From assembly GCA_018398805.1 (NCBI GenBank), contig JAGFBZ010001287.1, forward strand, positions 1-64,000: a DNA stretch of 64,000 nucleotides, written 5' to 3'. Shown here one piece after another: positions 1-12,400 of this stretch. This DNA is from Hirundichthys speculiger. Taxonomy: Eukaryota; Chordata; Actinopteri; Beloniformes; Exocoetidae. Below the pieces are notes generated by a model. That model ran no database searches. It was not told the DNA's origin and saw only the letters and a list, made by a program, of their open reading frames with translations. Numbering within the stretch: the stretch's first letter is position 1; each line of letters starts with the position of its first letter. A program made the translations under genes and the position numbers.

Positions 1-1112
1 CACACTCTCTTGGCTGAGCTGCTGCCGTTTCCACAGAGCTCAGGTTCGTCTCAGTAAGTGGTTCTGGTCCGGCCCCAGCTGGATCCTGGCCTGCAGAGTC
101 ACAACAGCAGATCTGCTAAAGTTCTGCTCCCTTAACTGTGAGTCCTGGTGTTGTTCATGAGCAGCCAGAACCTCTGCAGAGATCATTATGTTCCTCTGAC
201 ATCTGTGGAGACTCCTGGACTGTAATGTTTCACAGATGGGTCGAGTCGCTGCTGCAGCCGGGTCGCTCTGACATCAGCTTCATTCACCTCTGCCTCTGGG
301 TTTCTCTTTGGTTCTGACAGGAGCATCTGGGCCCGCTTCAGTTTTTCTCACAAAAAAACTACACAGATGTTTTATTTGTGACATTAAGAAGACGTGAAGG
401 AACTCTGGGTAAACATCAGACTGGTTTTATAAGCGAACCCTCCGGGGACGATGGAAAATTCAAACCAGATTAGCAAACTTCTAAATCAGCAGAGCGCTGC
501 GGAGGATTGTGAAATAAAAACCAGCAGCAGTGACAGATGGACGGTTATAAAAGGTCCTGGCAGCGGCGCCGCTACCCGCCGGTACCGGTTTACACCAGCT
601 TCATCTGGAGCTTCTTTACCTCTCTGACACAATCAGTTGATTGACACGTTACTATATTCAAATGATTTCAAATCAACCACATGAAACTGCTGCAGCTGAT
701 GATGTTTGACTGCTAACAGTCTGGAAGGTTTAGTCTCTTCTAGGAATCACAAAGCTGCTGATGTCTGATGGAGATTCGTCTGAAACAAGTCATAGAAGAA
801 GCTTTTCTGTTGCTGTAAAGTAAGATGGTTTAAAACAGACTCAGGCCCGTCGCTCTAATTAATGAGAGTTTACTGACAGATTTATGGATCACTCATGTTC
901 TTCCTCAGCATCCAAGTTGACGTCTCAGCTTTATTCTCTGCTTTCAAAGCTTTTACCTCAGCCGATGGAGCAGGACTCCTCTGGGTGTTTCACAGGTTTG
1001 ATGCAGCTCTGACACAATCTGCTAACAGTCTGAGGTTCGAGCTACGATGCGTCTACAAGCCCTGGTCACATTAGACAGATGTAGGTATTCAAGATTTTCC
1101 TCAGCTGTTAAG
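1..1112. other. slc41a3 intron, nothing recognised
   Basis: Ordinary unique-looking intron sequence after exon 7. I found no further slc41a3 exon, repeat or RNA gene. Confidence 0.6.
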
Positions 1113-1402
1113 AAGGGGTGTGAAAAAAATATCGATTTGGCGATATATCGCGATTTTCAGCCGCCCAATATAATGTCGAATTTCAGCTCCTAATATGGTT
1201 ACAATGCTGTCAGTATGTTGTAATGTTTACTTAAATGTGTAAAAACACTAATAAACAATAAATAGGTTGTTTTGACTCAATTTGTCCTCTGAATGATCAA
1301 TATCATCTGATGAACATATACAGCAACTTGATCTTTCATCTCTACTTTTAATTTTGATATTAACTGGGTAGAATATCACAATATATCGTGATAATATCAT
1401 AT

Positions 1403-2037
1403 TAGTGCTGGGCAATATGACAATATATATCGTGGGGGACAATATAAAAGTGTATATCGTGCCATTTCTCTTCTATCGTTTCTAATCTAATTTTATCAAT
1501 TATTACAGCAAATATGTAATTAAATAACCTGCAATGATAAATTTGATAGAATCATATCTACTTCTACAAAGTAGCCTTTTATGTTTGCACTTTTATTCAT
1601 GGTTAATGCCTTAAACAGAGTTCTCTTCAACCCTGATGTTTACTTTAGACACTTTATATTGGTTTGCAAACTTTGCACTACAAGGTTACAGATTTCAGAA
1701 AGTTGAAAAATAATTTGTGTTTATTTTTTATAGCTGAACTTCAGTGCAAAAATATGTTTTTCCTCTCAGAAACTATTGTGCACTTTAAAAAAAATATGAA
1801 AGCTACTGTACCTCTGTACCTACCGGTTTTTGCTGCACTAAAATGTATGTTTGTGACAGTTCAGCTTAAATGTCCTTTCAAAATAAAGTTGAAAAGTAAG
1901 CAATGAAATTTTTGTCAAACTTTTCAGAGAATAACTGAAAACATACTTTATTATGGTATATAGTGATATATATCGTTATCGTGATATAAAATAGTCCATA
2001 TCGTGATATATGATTTTTTCCATATCGCCCAGCACTA
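1403..2037 (+). mobile_element. MITE family B, copy B1, inserted in A1
   Basis: The termini TAGTGCTGGG...CCCAGCACTA are perfect inverted repeats, and tatcatat flanks both sides as an exact 8-bp duplication (1395-1402, 2038-2045). The 635-bp element is hAT-like and nonautonomous, with ATATATCG-rich ends. A near-identical copy B2 lies at 34973-35605. The internal open frame at 1664-1906 has no recognisable domain. Confidence 0.85.
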
Positions 2038-2095
2038 TATCATATCGTGACCCAAGTATCATGATACATATCGTATCGCAAGGTCCTTGCCAATA

Positions 2096-2525
2096 CAGTG
2101 ATCCCTCGCCAATTTGCGCTTTAAGTTCTGCGGTTTTAGTTATTCGCAGATTTTTTTTCAGAAATATTTTGGTTTTTAAATCAAGAAAAAATTGCGGAAA
2201 CATCACAGGATGTTGTGCGCGTTCTCATCCAGCAAAGAAATGTGAGCCAGCCTGGCCCCTTTAAGGAGGTGGCCTTATGGGTAATGGTGTGGCCTTATGG
2301 GTAATGTAGTGTGTGTGTTGTGGGACGGCAGAATGAAAACGAGGTTAGATGAAAGAGTTTCTTTACTACGGTTCAGAGACCAGAGGCTGTGAAGGTAACA
2401 GAAAGACCACAGTTGTTTTGCTGCAGTGTCTCGCTACTTTTTTGCGGGTTTTAACATATTTTAAACACATTATTTAGGCTCGGTGGGCTCCGGTCCCCAT
2501 TAACTGAAAAAATAAGGGATCACTG
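2096..2525 (+). mobile_element. Tigger/pogo-like MITE family C, copy C1
   Basis: The ends CAGTGATCCCTCGCC...AAGGGATCACTG lie at a TA on the left and TG on the right, a decayed TA duplication that C2 shows intact. CAGT ends plus a TA target suggest pogo/Tigger-type mariner elements. It contains a short tandem GTGGCCTTATGGGTAATG duplication also present in C2. It interrupts A1. Confidence 0.7.
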
Positions 2526-2538
2526 TGCTCACCCCCTA

Positions 2539-2962
2539 CTGTTGAGATTAAATGTTTGCTTGTCAGTGTTTCTTTATATTCTAATAGACGCTATACAAAT
2601 AAAGCTGAATAGACCTGAATGAAGAACTAAGTTCGCTGAATAGCTGTAATCTGATGGCGCCACTTTTCTCAACACCAACCCACGATTCAGTACAACCCTC
2701 GACGTCACCACAGTCCCAGTTAGCGGACAGCAACACCCAACATCGTGTCTCGTTCTGTCCTCCGTCTTCACAGCGTCACCAGGAGCTTCATCCTGGTTCC
2801 ACCGCTCTGCTACATCTGCAACAACCGAGTACTGAGGCGCCGCCACAGATCCAAGACCGACGCAGGAAACAGCAGCGTGACCAGAGAACATGGATCCAGC
2901 CTACTGTTGGTGTGATGTTCATAACTACCCAGAGTTCATGAGGTGAGATGAACGCAGCTCAC
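2539..2962. other. Intron, nothing recognised
   Basis: The sequence between A1 and exon 7 has open frames on both strands without domain resemblance; I treat it as intron. Confidence 0.5.
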
Positions 2963-3042
2963 CGTTAATGACGGGGGTGAAGACAGCCATGCCCTCAAAG
3001 TTGGGATCGCTCACTGTCTTGTCCAGTATAAGGCCTCCGAAA
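2963..3042 (-). CDS. slc41a3: slc41a3 exon 7, last exon in the window
   Basis: The acceptor tctgttttccag precedes 3042 and the donor ATTAACG/gtgagc follows 2963. The 80-nt exon reads (S)[17 protein letters not shown], then [10 protein letters not shown]. In SLC41 proteins a GVGGNLVA-type exon follows; it is not found in 1-2940, so it lies left of the window. Confidence 0.9.
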
Positions 3043-6000
3043 CTGGAAAACAGAATCAGAACAGCAGCTGATTGGTTTATAACCTTCATCTAAAAATCTG
3101 ATTGGAGCACAGAAGACACATGGAAGCGTTTTCTAACTGAGGATCATCCTAACTGAACGGGCAGATGCGTACCTGCTGATGGACATGGCTACGATAACAG
3201 GCTGCCACCCTGAGACCAGGACCTCTCTGATCTGAGGGCTCCGCCGGGCCACGACCACCCAGAGAGGGATGAGGGCCAGGAAGACCAGGCACACCAGCGG
3301 GGACAGGTACCAGACGTCTGCGGGACACCAGGAAATAAATACGCTGAACTGAAACGACGTTTGGAGCTCCGCATCCTCAGCAGGGACGCTGCAGGAACCA
3401 GTTCCTCCCATGGTCAGTAGGGGTGTGGAGAAAAAAATTGATTTGGCGATATATCGCGATATGCGGCCGCCTGATATAATATCTACTTTTTAGGAAAATT
3501 CATGTATTCACTTAAATATGCAACAACACTAATAATAAACAATAAATAGGTTGTTTTGACTCAATTTGTCCTCTGATTATCATCTGATGAACATATACAG
3601 CAACTTGATTTTTCATCTCTACTTTCAATTTAGATATTAACTGGGTAGAATATCACAATATATCGTGATATCGCAATATGATAATATTGTATTGTCACCC
3701 AAGTATCACGATACATATCGTATTGCGAGGTCCTTGCCAATACTCACCCCTAATGGTCAGTGAATGCATCGTGTGTACAGCTGTGACAAATCTGGTTTTC
3801 TAGCCAAAAGGTATCAATTTGTGCTGATTTTTTTCAACCTTATATGTTGTAATTAGTTGGGAAATAAAAACAACTGTAAATGAACTTAAAAGATCTTCGC
3901 TGCTGTATTCAGAGTTAGTAAAGTTAAAGCTCGCTGCCTCTTTCTTTCACTGCTGCTTTAGAGACAAACGAGTGCAGCTATCAGTTGTAAAATCACCTGT
4001 AAAACTTTAAATATGACACGATAGTGCCCCGATAAACATTTATATTAAAGGGGAGTGAAAAGGATAGAAGGATCTGGAACTTGTATGTTGTTGAATGAAT
4101 CAGATTTATGCTCCAGTTAATCCAGTTCCAGTCTGATAATGGTTTTAAACTGTAGTCTGGCTTCATACAGTTGTTTCTTACCACGTTCCTGTCTGACACG
4201 TGTAGATATGAACACGTGAAGCAGATCGGTCGGTCCGCTACCCGCTACCGTTTCATCGGTACAGATCGTACCAAACCAACCAAACAACCAAAACGGCTGC
4301 AGAACTGGTAACATCTTGGGTTCGATGCATTTCTACTGCAAAACTGTTCACATTTTCTCTCTCTCATCTGGTTAAAACCCTCCGCTGACTGTCACGACCC
4401 ACAATGCAACAGGCCTCCCCAAGCTTTTGGATTTGCAGCGGTCATTTATCCTAAAATGTTTTCCAGTCCACTGATGGATCAAGACAAATCTTATTTTGTG
4501 TGGATGATTACAGTTCTAAGAAAGATTATTTGATAGGGGCGTCACATTATCGCGTTAATCGCAATTAATTACAGACATATTTAGCGCGTTAAGTTTTTTA
4601 ATCGGGTTAATCTAATTTTTAATCTCTAATTTTACTGGTCCTGTTTGCGAGTTGCCTTTTAATAAAATCCGTTTGTAGGTCAGTCACCATAGACATATAT
4701 ATCAGTCACACCCTGAAGTGGACATTGATTGGCTGTCATTGTGTTTGGGCTTGTTTAGCATAAGCTGATAGGCTCCTATTGTAGTTGGGAGGCCAAGGTG
4801 AGGAGCTGTGAGTAGCGGGTAGGAGACGTGAAAATGGAGGAGCATCTGAAAGTTGTCGGTCCAATGAATGGGAAGTTTAAATTTCAAAAAGGCCCCGACA
4901 GCAACATTGATAGAGGTAGAGTGATATGTCTTCTTTGTAAGAAGGAGTTTGCTTACCACCGAAACGGTTCAAGTTTAGCCTGCCACAGCTAACGTTAACA
5001 GCGAAGACGTTAGCAATTTAGCGAACAATAGCAAAGCTCTTCGCCAAACTCCACTCGAGGAGAAAACCCCGCGTATGAGCAAGTCTGCAACCGACAGGCT
5101 GACGAACATTGTTGCCAAATGGATCACGATGAACAACAGGCCGATAAACATAGTGGAAGACGAGGGGTCAATTCTGTCAATAAATGACTTTATAAAGCCA
5201 CTTTCTTGTTATTGTTATATATCAATCTTTTGATCCTGCCACAATAATGAAATAATGAATTTAAATGAAAAATACCTCAAGTTGAGGGCTTTTCTCAGCA
5301 ATTTTTAGGTGAGATTAAAAAAGATTAATAAGATTAATTAATTATGAAATGAATGAAAAAATAAAAAATACTTTATTTATCCCATAAAGGGAAATTCAAT
5401 ACTGTAGCAAGGGCTCTCTTTTTTTAAATTTATTTTTTTACTTTATTTATTTTTTTAATAAACACAACAGACAAACGACAGCAAGAATAATAATATTAAT
5501 TGATAATATAATAATAATAATAATAATAAGAGCACTATGATTTGAATCAGTAGGTCAGACTGTGCACGTGTGTCCAACAGCGTAAAAATAAATTACCGCA
5601 GTGTTAAACATGTTTACAGATGTAAATCCAGTTTTAGTCTCTGCTGGTTCAGGAGGACTTGAGCCAGACTGGTGAAACTGGTCAGGGACCGTTGATCTCT
5701 GCTGCCCTCTAGTGAACAGATGTGAACACAGCAGGTTCCACCAGAGAATCCACCAATCACTGCCTTCTGTTTATCCTTTTATCTTTCAAGCTCTGTTATT
5801 ACAGATTGATTGTTACCCTCCTTAAAAAATAAAAAAAAAAGATGTTTTTTATTTTAACTCTAGATTTCCAGATGCAGGTTGCCGTTATGAAGCTGCAGAT
5901 GAGCAGCATGAACCGAATGCAGCTGCGGTATTTCCTCACCTATATATTCGTAGAGCGTGCTGCTGACCCCCGCCAGCAGGGACAGGGTGATCAAATCCCC

Positions 6001-6395
6001 CAGACTGGCGGCGATGGGCGTGGCCACGTTGTCGGGATTTATGCCCACCTTCCTGGAGCCGATGATCACTCCGATCATCACCAGACCTGCAGAGCAGAGA
6101 GTAGAACCACGTCAGAGAAACAAGCGAGACGTTGCCACTTTCAGCCAAGGTTGCAGGTCATCGTTTTATAACAACGGGTCACTGGAGAAGAGAAAGTTCA
6201 AATGTTAACGTGGATGCAGATTAGTTTTTGTTTGGAAACTAAAATGTTTTAATGTTGTCTGAAGGTGGCTGAGAAGTCTGACCGATGGTTCTAGGAAGGA
6301 TTCAGAGATCAGACTTCATACGTGCGCGCCTGTGCACCTATATGCAGACATGAAAATGGGTCAGGGGTTTAAAAAGGTGAGAAGTGCACACGCGC

Positions 6396-6437
<42 letters not shown>

Positions 6438-9400
6438 AATATGGAAGAAGTTAGGTGACTTAGTTTCAACTTCAACTTCAGCCTTCTCAGCCTTCAGTGA
6501 ATATCATCCTCACACGTCCCTGACATGGATTCACCAATTATATTGATCAGGGATTCCCAAAGTGGGGTGCGCAGCTGCCTCTAGGGGGTGTGCGAGATGA
6601 AAAATGTAATGGCGGTCTGATAATTTTTTTTGTTTTTCACACAATAAAGATGTGTAAAATAAACATTTCCTTTGCAAAATTTTAAATCAAAAACTGTAAT
6701 TTTAATGAATAAATAAATGCAGGCTATTCAAAATGCACGTCATCTTAAAGTGAAGCGTAGAAGAAGAAGTTATATTCTTCTACCACTGCATTTGCACCTA
6801 GCTTGTGGCCTCTACTTTATTCATTCTTAGAAATATGCTCAATTGGCTGAAATCGGGAAAAATATCTTTATTAGAACTTTATTGGAATAGAATTAAATTA
6901 CTGGCGTTCAAATTTTATTTCCATAACCTGTGTTATGATGACGGGTTGTGTTAGTTCCACGGTCATTTAAACATCCATCAACATTTAAATTTTTGTTCAA
7001 TGTTCAAAATATTCGAACATTTTCCTCAACTTATCTGCTTTCTGCCACTGAGTCTGAGCATGTCATCCATCCTCTTTGCTCTTAAAAGTGGAAGCCTGCG
7101 CATAACTTTGTTTCATTATATTGGAACTGTGTTACAGTGTTTCAGTTTAATTTAAATGCGAGAGCGCATTTTTGTGATTGTGATTATTATGTTATATGTG
7201 TGTTCTGGTCATTTTAGCATGAATAAACATGGCGACTTTAATTGGCTATAATAAAGCTTTGTTGCGTTTTTTTAAGGGGTGGGGGGATCGGGGGTGCGTC
7301 AACCCGGTTGAGACATAGAAGGGGGTGCGCGGCTAAAAAAGTTTGGAACCGCTGTATTAGATTATTAGAAAAAAGCCTGTGTTTCTTCTTTTATGTTACC
7401 GTTAACTACACAAGCTTGACGTGAACTTCCAGCAAACAGGAGCTGTTTTTCACCGCAGCTTTGGCTAGCTCTGACGGTGTTCAACGTTAGCTGCAGCGAA
7501 CGGCAGTAACGTTGTTATACCGCAAGGTATGAAAACAATCAAAACCATAACTCACTAAATTCAATCCACTGGTAAATGTAGGTAGGAAACGTACGCTCGT
7601 CTGCCTTGTCCCCGGCGTGGACATCACTAGCTCTTGCTTCTAGTCCTGCTTAGCAACGTAACCTCCGAGTCCACATGAAGAACGTTGGTATGACTGGAAT
7701 AATGGAACAATCTGACCTGATTGGTTCTGGACAGGATTAACTGACCGTCCAAGTGTCATTTAAAGGGCAGATTTCTGAAGTGCTCAGTTTGCTTATTAGG
7801 GCAGTTATATGATAATCAAAATAATAAAAATAAAAAAACCTCCCGACTCCGACACCGATACCCCCTCCCCCCTCAGAAAAAGAAAACTCCTCGGATTACA
7901 CGATTCACGTAGGTCACCCTTTTGACTTCAAAATGGCGAATTTCGCCGAAAGGTGAGGGATTTTCATGCCTGTATATGATCCTGGGAGGGGGAGGGGGGG
8001 GGGGTTGGGAGGGGCATCACTGGGAGGGAATCCAGGAGCAGAAAAAAAAAAAAAATCTGGGGAACGACTGAGTGAAACCCAAGTCCCAGAGCGTCATCCC
8101 GTCCTCCGTGCTGACCTACCCAAGGACAGAGCAGCTACGAAGGCGGTGGTGATGCTGCTGGCACAGAGGACGGCTGCCTGGTCCAGCTCCACCCCTCCTC
8201 TGGAGAACGCCCCCAAACACACGGCTGCCACGGCTGCCAGGAAGCCCACCACCGTCGCCTGGACCTGCACACACAGTTACCTTCCTCTGTTAACGTCCTG
8301 ACGGGCTTCGGTCCACGTCCGTCAGATACTTCAACGTCAACGCTTTAATCTCCAGCAGTCGTGCAGCTGAGCCAACAGTGATCGTTACCTGTATCAGCGC
8401 CAGATTGCTGCACACCATGATCCACTGTTTGTCCGGGTCGTCCATTTGACCCGTGTTGGCCTAGAAACACGGAGATACCAGAGTCATTAACGATGGAGCG
8501 TCTCACTCCAGACGCTCCTTTGATCATTTCTAACCATTTGATCTATAAAACTACCAGCCTGGACTTATCGTTTTCCCTCTACTGTTTAACTCTGCATCCT
8601 ACGACGGAGTATCAGGGCCACACTGAGAAAAAAAATGTGGGCAATGATTTTTTTTTCATTACTCACTTACGAGAATAAAGTCGAAATGTCGAGAATGAAG
8701 TAGAAATGTCGAGAATCAAGTCGAAATGTCGAGAATAAGAAAATGTCGAAATGTCGAAATGTCGAGAATAAAGTCGAAAAGAATGTCGAGAATAAAGTCA
8801 AAATGTCGAGAATAAAGTCGAAATGTCGAGAATAAAAAGACGAAATGTCGAGAATAAAGACGAAATGTCGAGAATGAAGTCGAAATGTCGAGAATGAAGT
8901 CGAAATGTCGAGAATAAAGATGAAACGTCGAGAATCAAGTCGAAATGTCGAGAATGAAGACGAAATGTCGAGAATCAAGTCGAAATGTCGAGAATAAAGA
9001 CGAAATGTCGAGAATAAAGTCGAAATGTCGAGAATAAAGTCGAAATGTCGAGAATAAAATCAAAATGTCGAGAATCAACTCGAAATGTCAAGAATGAAGT
9101 CAAAATGTCGAGAATAAAGTAGAAATGTTGCGAATAAAGTCAAAATGTCAAGAATCAACTCGAAATGTCGAGAATAAAGTCAAAATGCAGTTTCCAGAAC
9201 TCCAGAATCATTATAGTTTCTTTTTCTGAATAGGCGCAATTTCTGACACAATCTCTTCAAAGTACGAATACTTATTATAATACTGTGTCTATGTGATAAA
9301 AGCACATAGACACAGACATTATGTTGGTAGAGTAAACCTGGTTTGAATAAATCTTTAAGACAACTTTATTCTGGAAACTGCATTTTGACTTTCTTTTCGT

Positions 9401-12400
9401 AAGTGAGGAATGAAGAAAAAAAAAATCATTGCCCACATTTTTTTTTTCTCAGTGTGGCCCTGATACTCCGTCGTAGCATCCTGCCGTTAGTCCCTGAGCT
9501 TTAACCCGTCCTGGTCTGTAAATACTTTACTGCTCCCATAACGAGGAATAACTTCACCTGAATGTTTGAGCCTCAAACAGAAAAACCACCTGATCTTTCA
9601 GTTTCTCTTCCTTTTCAACGATGTATCAATAAAAAGGAGATTTAAGCTGCAAAGACGGTGTGTAATGTACTTATTTAATCCCTAATGAGGACAGCCAGAG
9701 ATGCGTAAACGATAATCAGACCTGACGTCACTGTTTAGACCGAAGTATTAATCCATTAGACCGAGCAGCCCTCATGTTTGAGAACAGAACATTTCAGCTC
9801 AACCCACACTGTCTTTCTATCCCTATAAAATCCATTACAGGTCTAATCATCATATATCAGACCGTAGCAGGAGGTAGTGAAAGTAAAACTGGTGTATGAT
9901 TTACAAACCACTCAGGGTTCTTACAGCGGTGGAGAGTCGAGCAGCCAGCGTCATCTCCAGGTTTCCTTTGAGTCCAACCAGAGCAGGAACCAGGATGAAC
10001 ACCTCCGTTATCACCTTAAACACCTCCCAGTGCTGCAATTAAAATGAGCACAGAAACACAAAGACAAAGTCACGATAAAGTGGTAGAAACGTAGTTTTAC
10101 CTTCAGTAAAAACTGGGATTCAGTTAAAATATTTCAACATGTCAGACTGGAAAACATTTTTCAGATTTCACTAATTCTTCTGTGCTGGTATGACGGGACG
10201 AGACGGTTGCATCTCTTTCACAATAAAAGCCCTGCCAGGAACAGGAAGGGATTTTAGTTTGATATGTTACAGGAAGTGTCAGGTGTGTATTAACAGTTTA
10301 ATGTCGTTAGTTTAACTCCTCTTTCAACACGTTCAGCATACACTGATTTAGAAATACGCTTAAAACCTCTCTACAGCAGTACCGCTTCTGACCACATGGG
10401 GGCCGACGGTCCGCCACGTTTGTAAAATGGCTTCGTCCCACTAGAGGTTTACTACGTTGTATCTTAAACCAGTATCTGACTCATGAACCTTCTTGGGACA
10501 CGTTGCCCCCATGTGGCCAGAAGTGGTACTGCTACAAAGCACCTTTTAAAGACATCTGGAATTTAGTGATTTCTTCAACCACAACAAAGCCGGATTCACT
10601 GCTGCATCAGTAACTACATTCTTCTGAGTACGTACGCGGCCTTAAAATTTGGGGACATCTTGTTGCTTTTTTGGTAGCTAAATACCTTTTCACATGGTGT
10701 TGACGCACAAACGTGAACTCTGCTGTTTGGGCGCCATCACCATCCAAAACTAAATAAAACATACTGGCTTCTCTCTGTGAGGCACAAACGGGTTTTTGCT
10801 TCCAGTCTCTCTTTAATTTACCTTCCCTTTTTTTTGGTCATTTTTTGCTCCAAGTCCATCACTCAGCCACAAACTGCTGTAGGAAATGGCTTCATTTAAC
10901 AAGCTGACAGAGTAGGTAGATGCCATCATGGCACAGGTAATGAGGTTGAGATGTATTGTGGTCCATGAATAGAACCATATTATAAAGTTTTAACGGTTTT
11001 TGCCAGGTTTTTGACTCTTGCTGGTCAGAATAAATGAGGCTGAAGGTCGTTTCTGGTCTGCAGGCGTCAACTTTGACACCATAGACTAAGAAGAACTACA
11101 CAAACCCCCTGAGACATCACCCACAGGTTTAATGAAGAGTGAAACCTCATGAAGCCTCTTTTTCCTCGCACTGCACACCACCAAGATCCGAAAGGGTAGA
11201 AAACACAGGTCTGGAAACCAGCGGTAACACGCCAACTTTATTTCAGCCACAGGTAACAAGTTTAGCTTGGCTAATGTCAGTCTACGATGCTAATTATTAC
11301 TTAAAAATCATTCTGATCCAATCTGTGCTACCAAAACAGAAGCTGCCACAGCTGAAACGAGCGCTGCCACAGCTGAAACGAGCGCTGCCACAGCTGAAAC
11401 GAGCGCTGCCACAGCTGAAACGAGCGGTGCCACAGCTGAAACGAGCGGTGCCGGAGCTGAAACGAGCGGTGCCGGAGCTGAAACGAGCGGTGCCGGAGCT
11501 GAAACTAGCGGTGCCGGAGCTGAAACTAGCGGTGCCAGAGCTGAAACGAGCGGTGCCGGAGCTGAAACGAGCGGTGCCGGAGCTGAAACGAGCGGTGCCG
11601 GAGCTGAAACGAGCGGTGCCGGGGCTGAAACGAGCGGTGCCAGAGCTGAAACTAGCGGTGCCAGAGCTGAAACGAGCAGCTCCCTTGGGACCAACCATCA
11701 GTCAGTCTGCCGCTCATGAAGCTGAGTGCAGTGACTTTAGTTCACTGCATCAAGACAAGTTCCAGATGCAAAAAAGAAAATAAAAAAAAAACAATCATAA
11801 GTTTGTCAGAGATTACACCAGTTAAGGATAATAGAACTTCCTGTTTACTCAGGCAAACGTGCATTATTGATGCTCATATCAAACTAAGGAGTTGTAGAAA
11901 ACCACTGCACGTCATAATAATGATAGTGAGAATTAAAAAAAAAAAAGGCTTTTCTCTTAAGACTTGTAGTAAATAAGAGTAAATAAAGGCCTTGGGAACT
12001 TTTTTGAGAAAATAAGGAACTCATGTTCTAAAAAAAAGCCATCAGTGAACCGTCTGAACTTAGTCCCTGACTGGAGATGTTAGATAAGTTCATCCCTTAT
12101 TCTAGACTAACCCAGTAGCCTACTTTCCACATCTCTGAGCATCGCCTGACGTCACGCCGCGCTACACAAGGTGAGTGGGTTTAAGAGGCCTATAATTCAG
12201 TCTCTGCCTCATGTTTTGTCACCGCCACGTCTGTTGGCAGGTCTAAGACGCTTCAGATCTTTAAATAGATGCAGAAGGAACACCAGCGCAGTGATGTGAA
12301 TTAGCGTCGGGGGACGGAGAGATTGAAGGAGCCAGTTGAAGACGTCACAGGGGGAGGAAAGAGGAAGATGTTGGACAGGAAGTCCCAACATGTTGGAGCA

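Larger units (their letters stand above)
1113..2538 (+). mobile_element. MITE family A, copy A1, broken by B1 and C1
   Basis: It starts AAGGGGTGTGAAAA and ends CTCACCCCCTA, flanked by ctgttaag (1105-1112) and ctgttgag (2539-2546), an 8-bp duplication with one mismatch. Family A is a hAT-like nonautonomous element of about 340 bp. Its ends are packed with CGATATATCG palindromes, and its core contains the conserved run ending TCATCTGATGAACATATACAGC. Two later insertions split this copy. Confidence 0.8.

Noticed and set aside
1664..1906. 80-codon frame in B1, also present in B2
   Set aside because: Conserved only because the two MITE copies are similar; no domain and the B2 copy differs at the end.
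1..2940. Search for the next slc41a3 exon (GVGGNLVA-type) downstream of exon 7
   Set aside because: No matching minus-strand sequence found; it presumably lies beyond the left edge.
8667..8978. Minus-strand 103-codon frame with LDISxxFSTFR repeats
   Set aside because: Translation of the 20-bp minisatellite in element T.
11139..11783. 214-codon plus-strand frame with heptad-like LPQLKRA repeats
   Set aside because: The frame is produced by a 21-bp minisatellite; flanks show no conserved domain, promoter or splice context.
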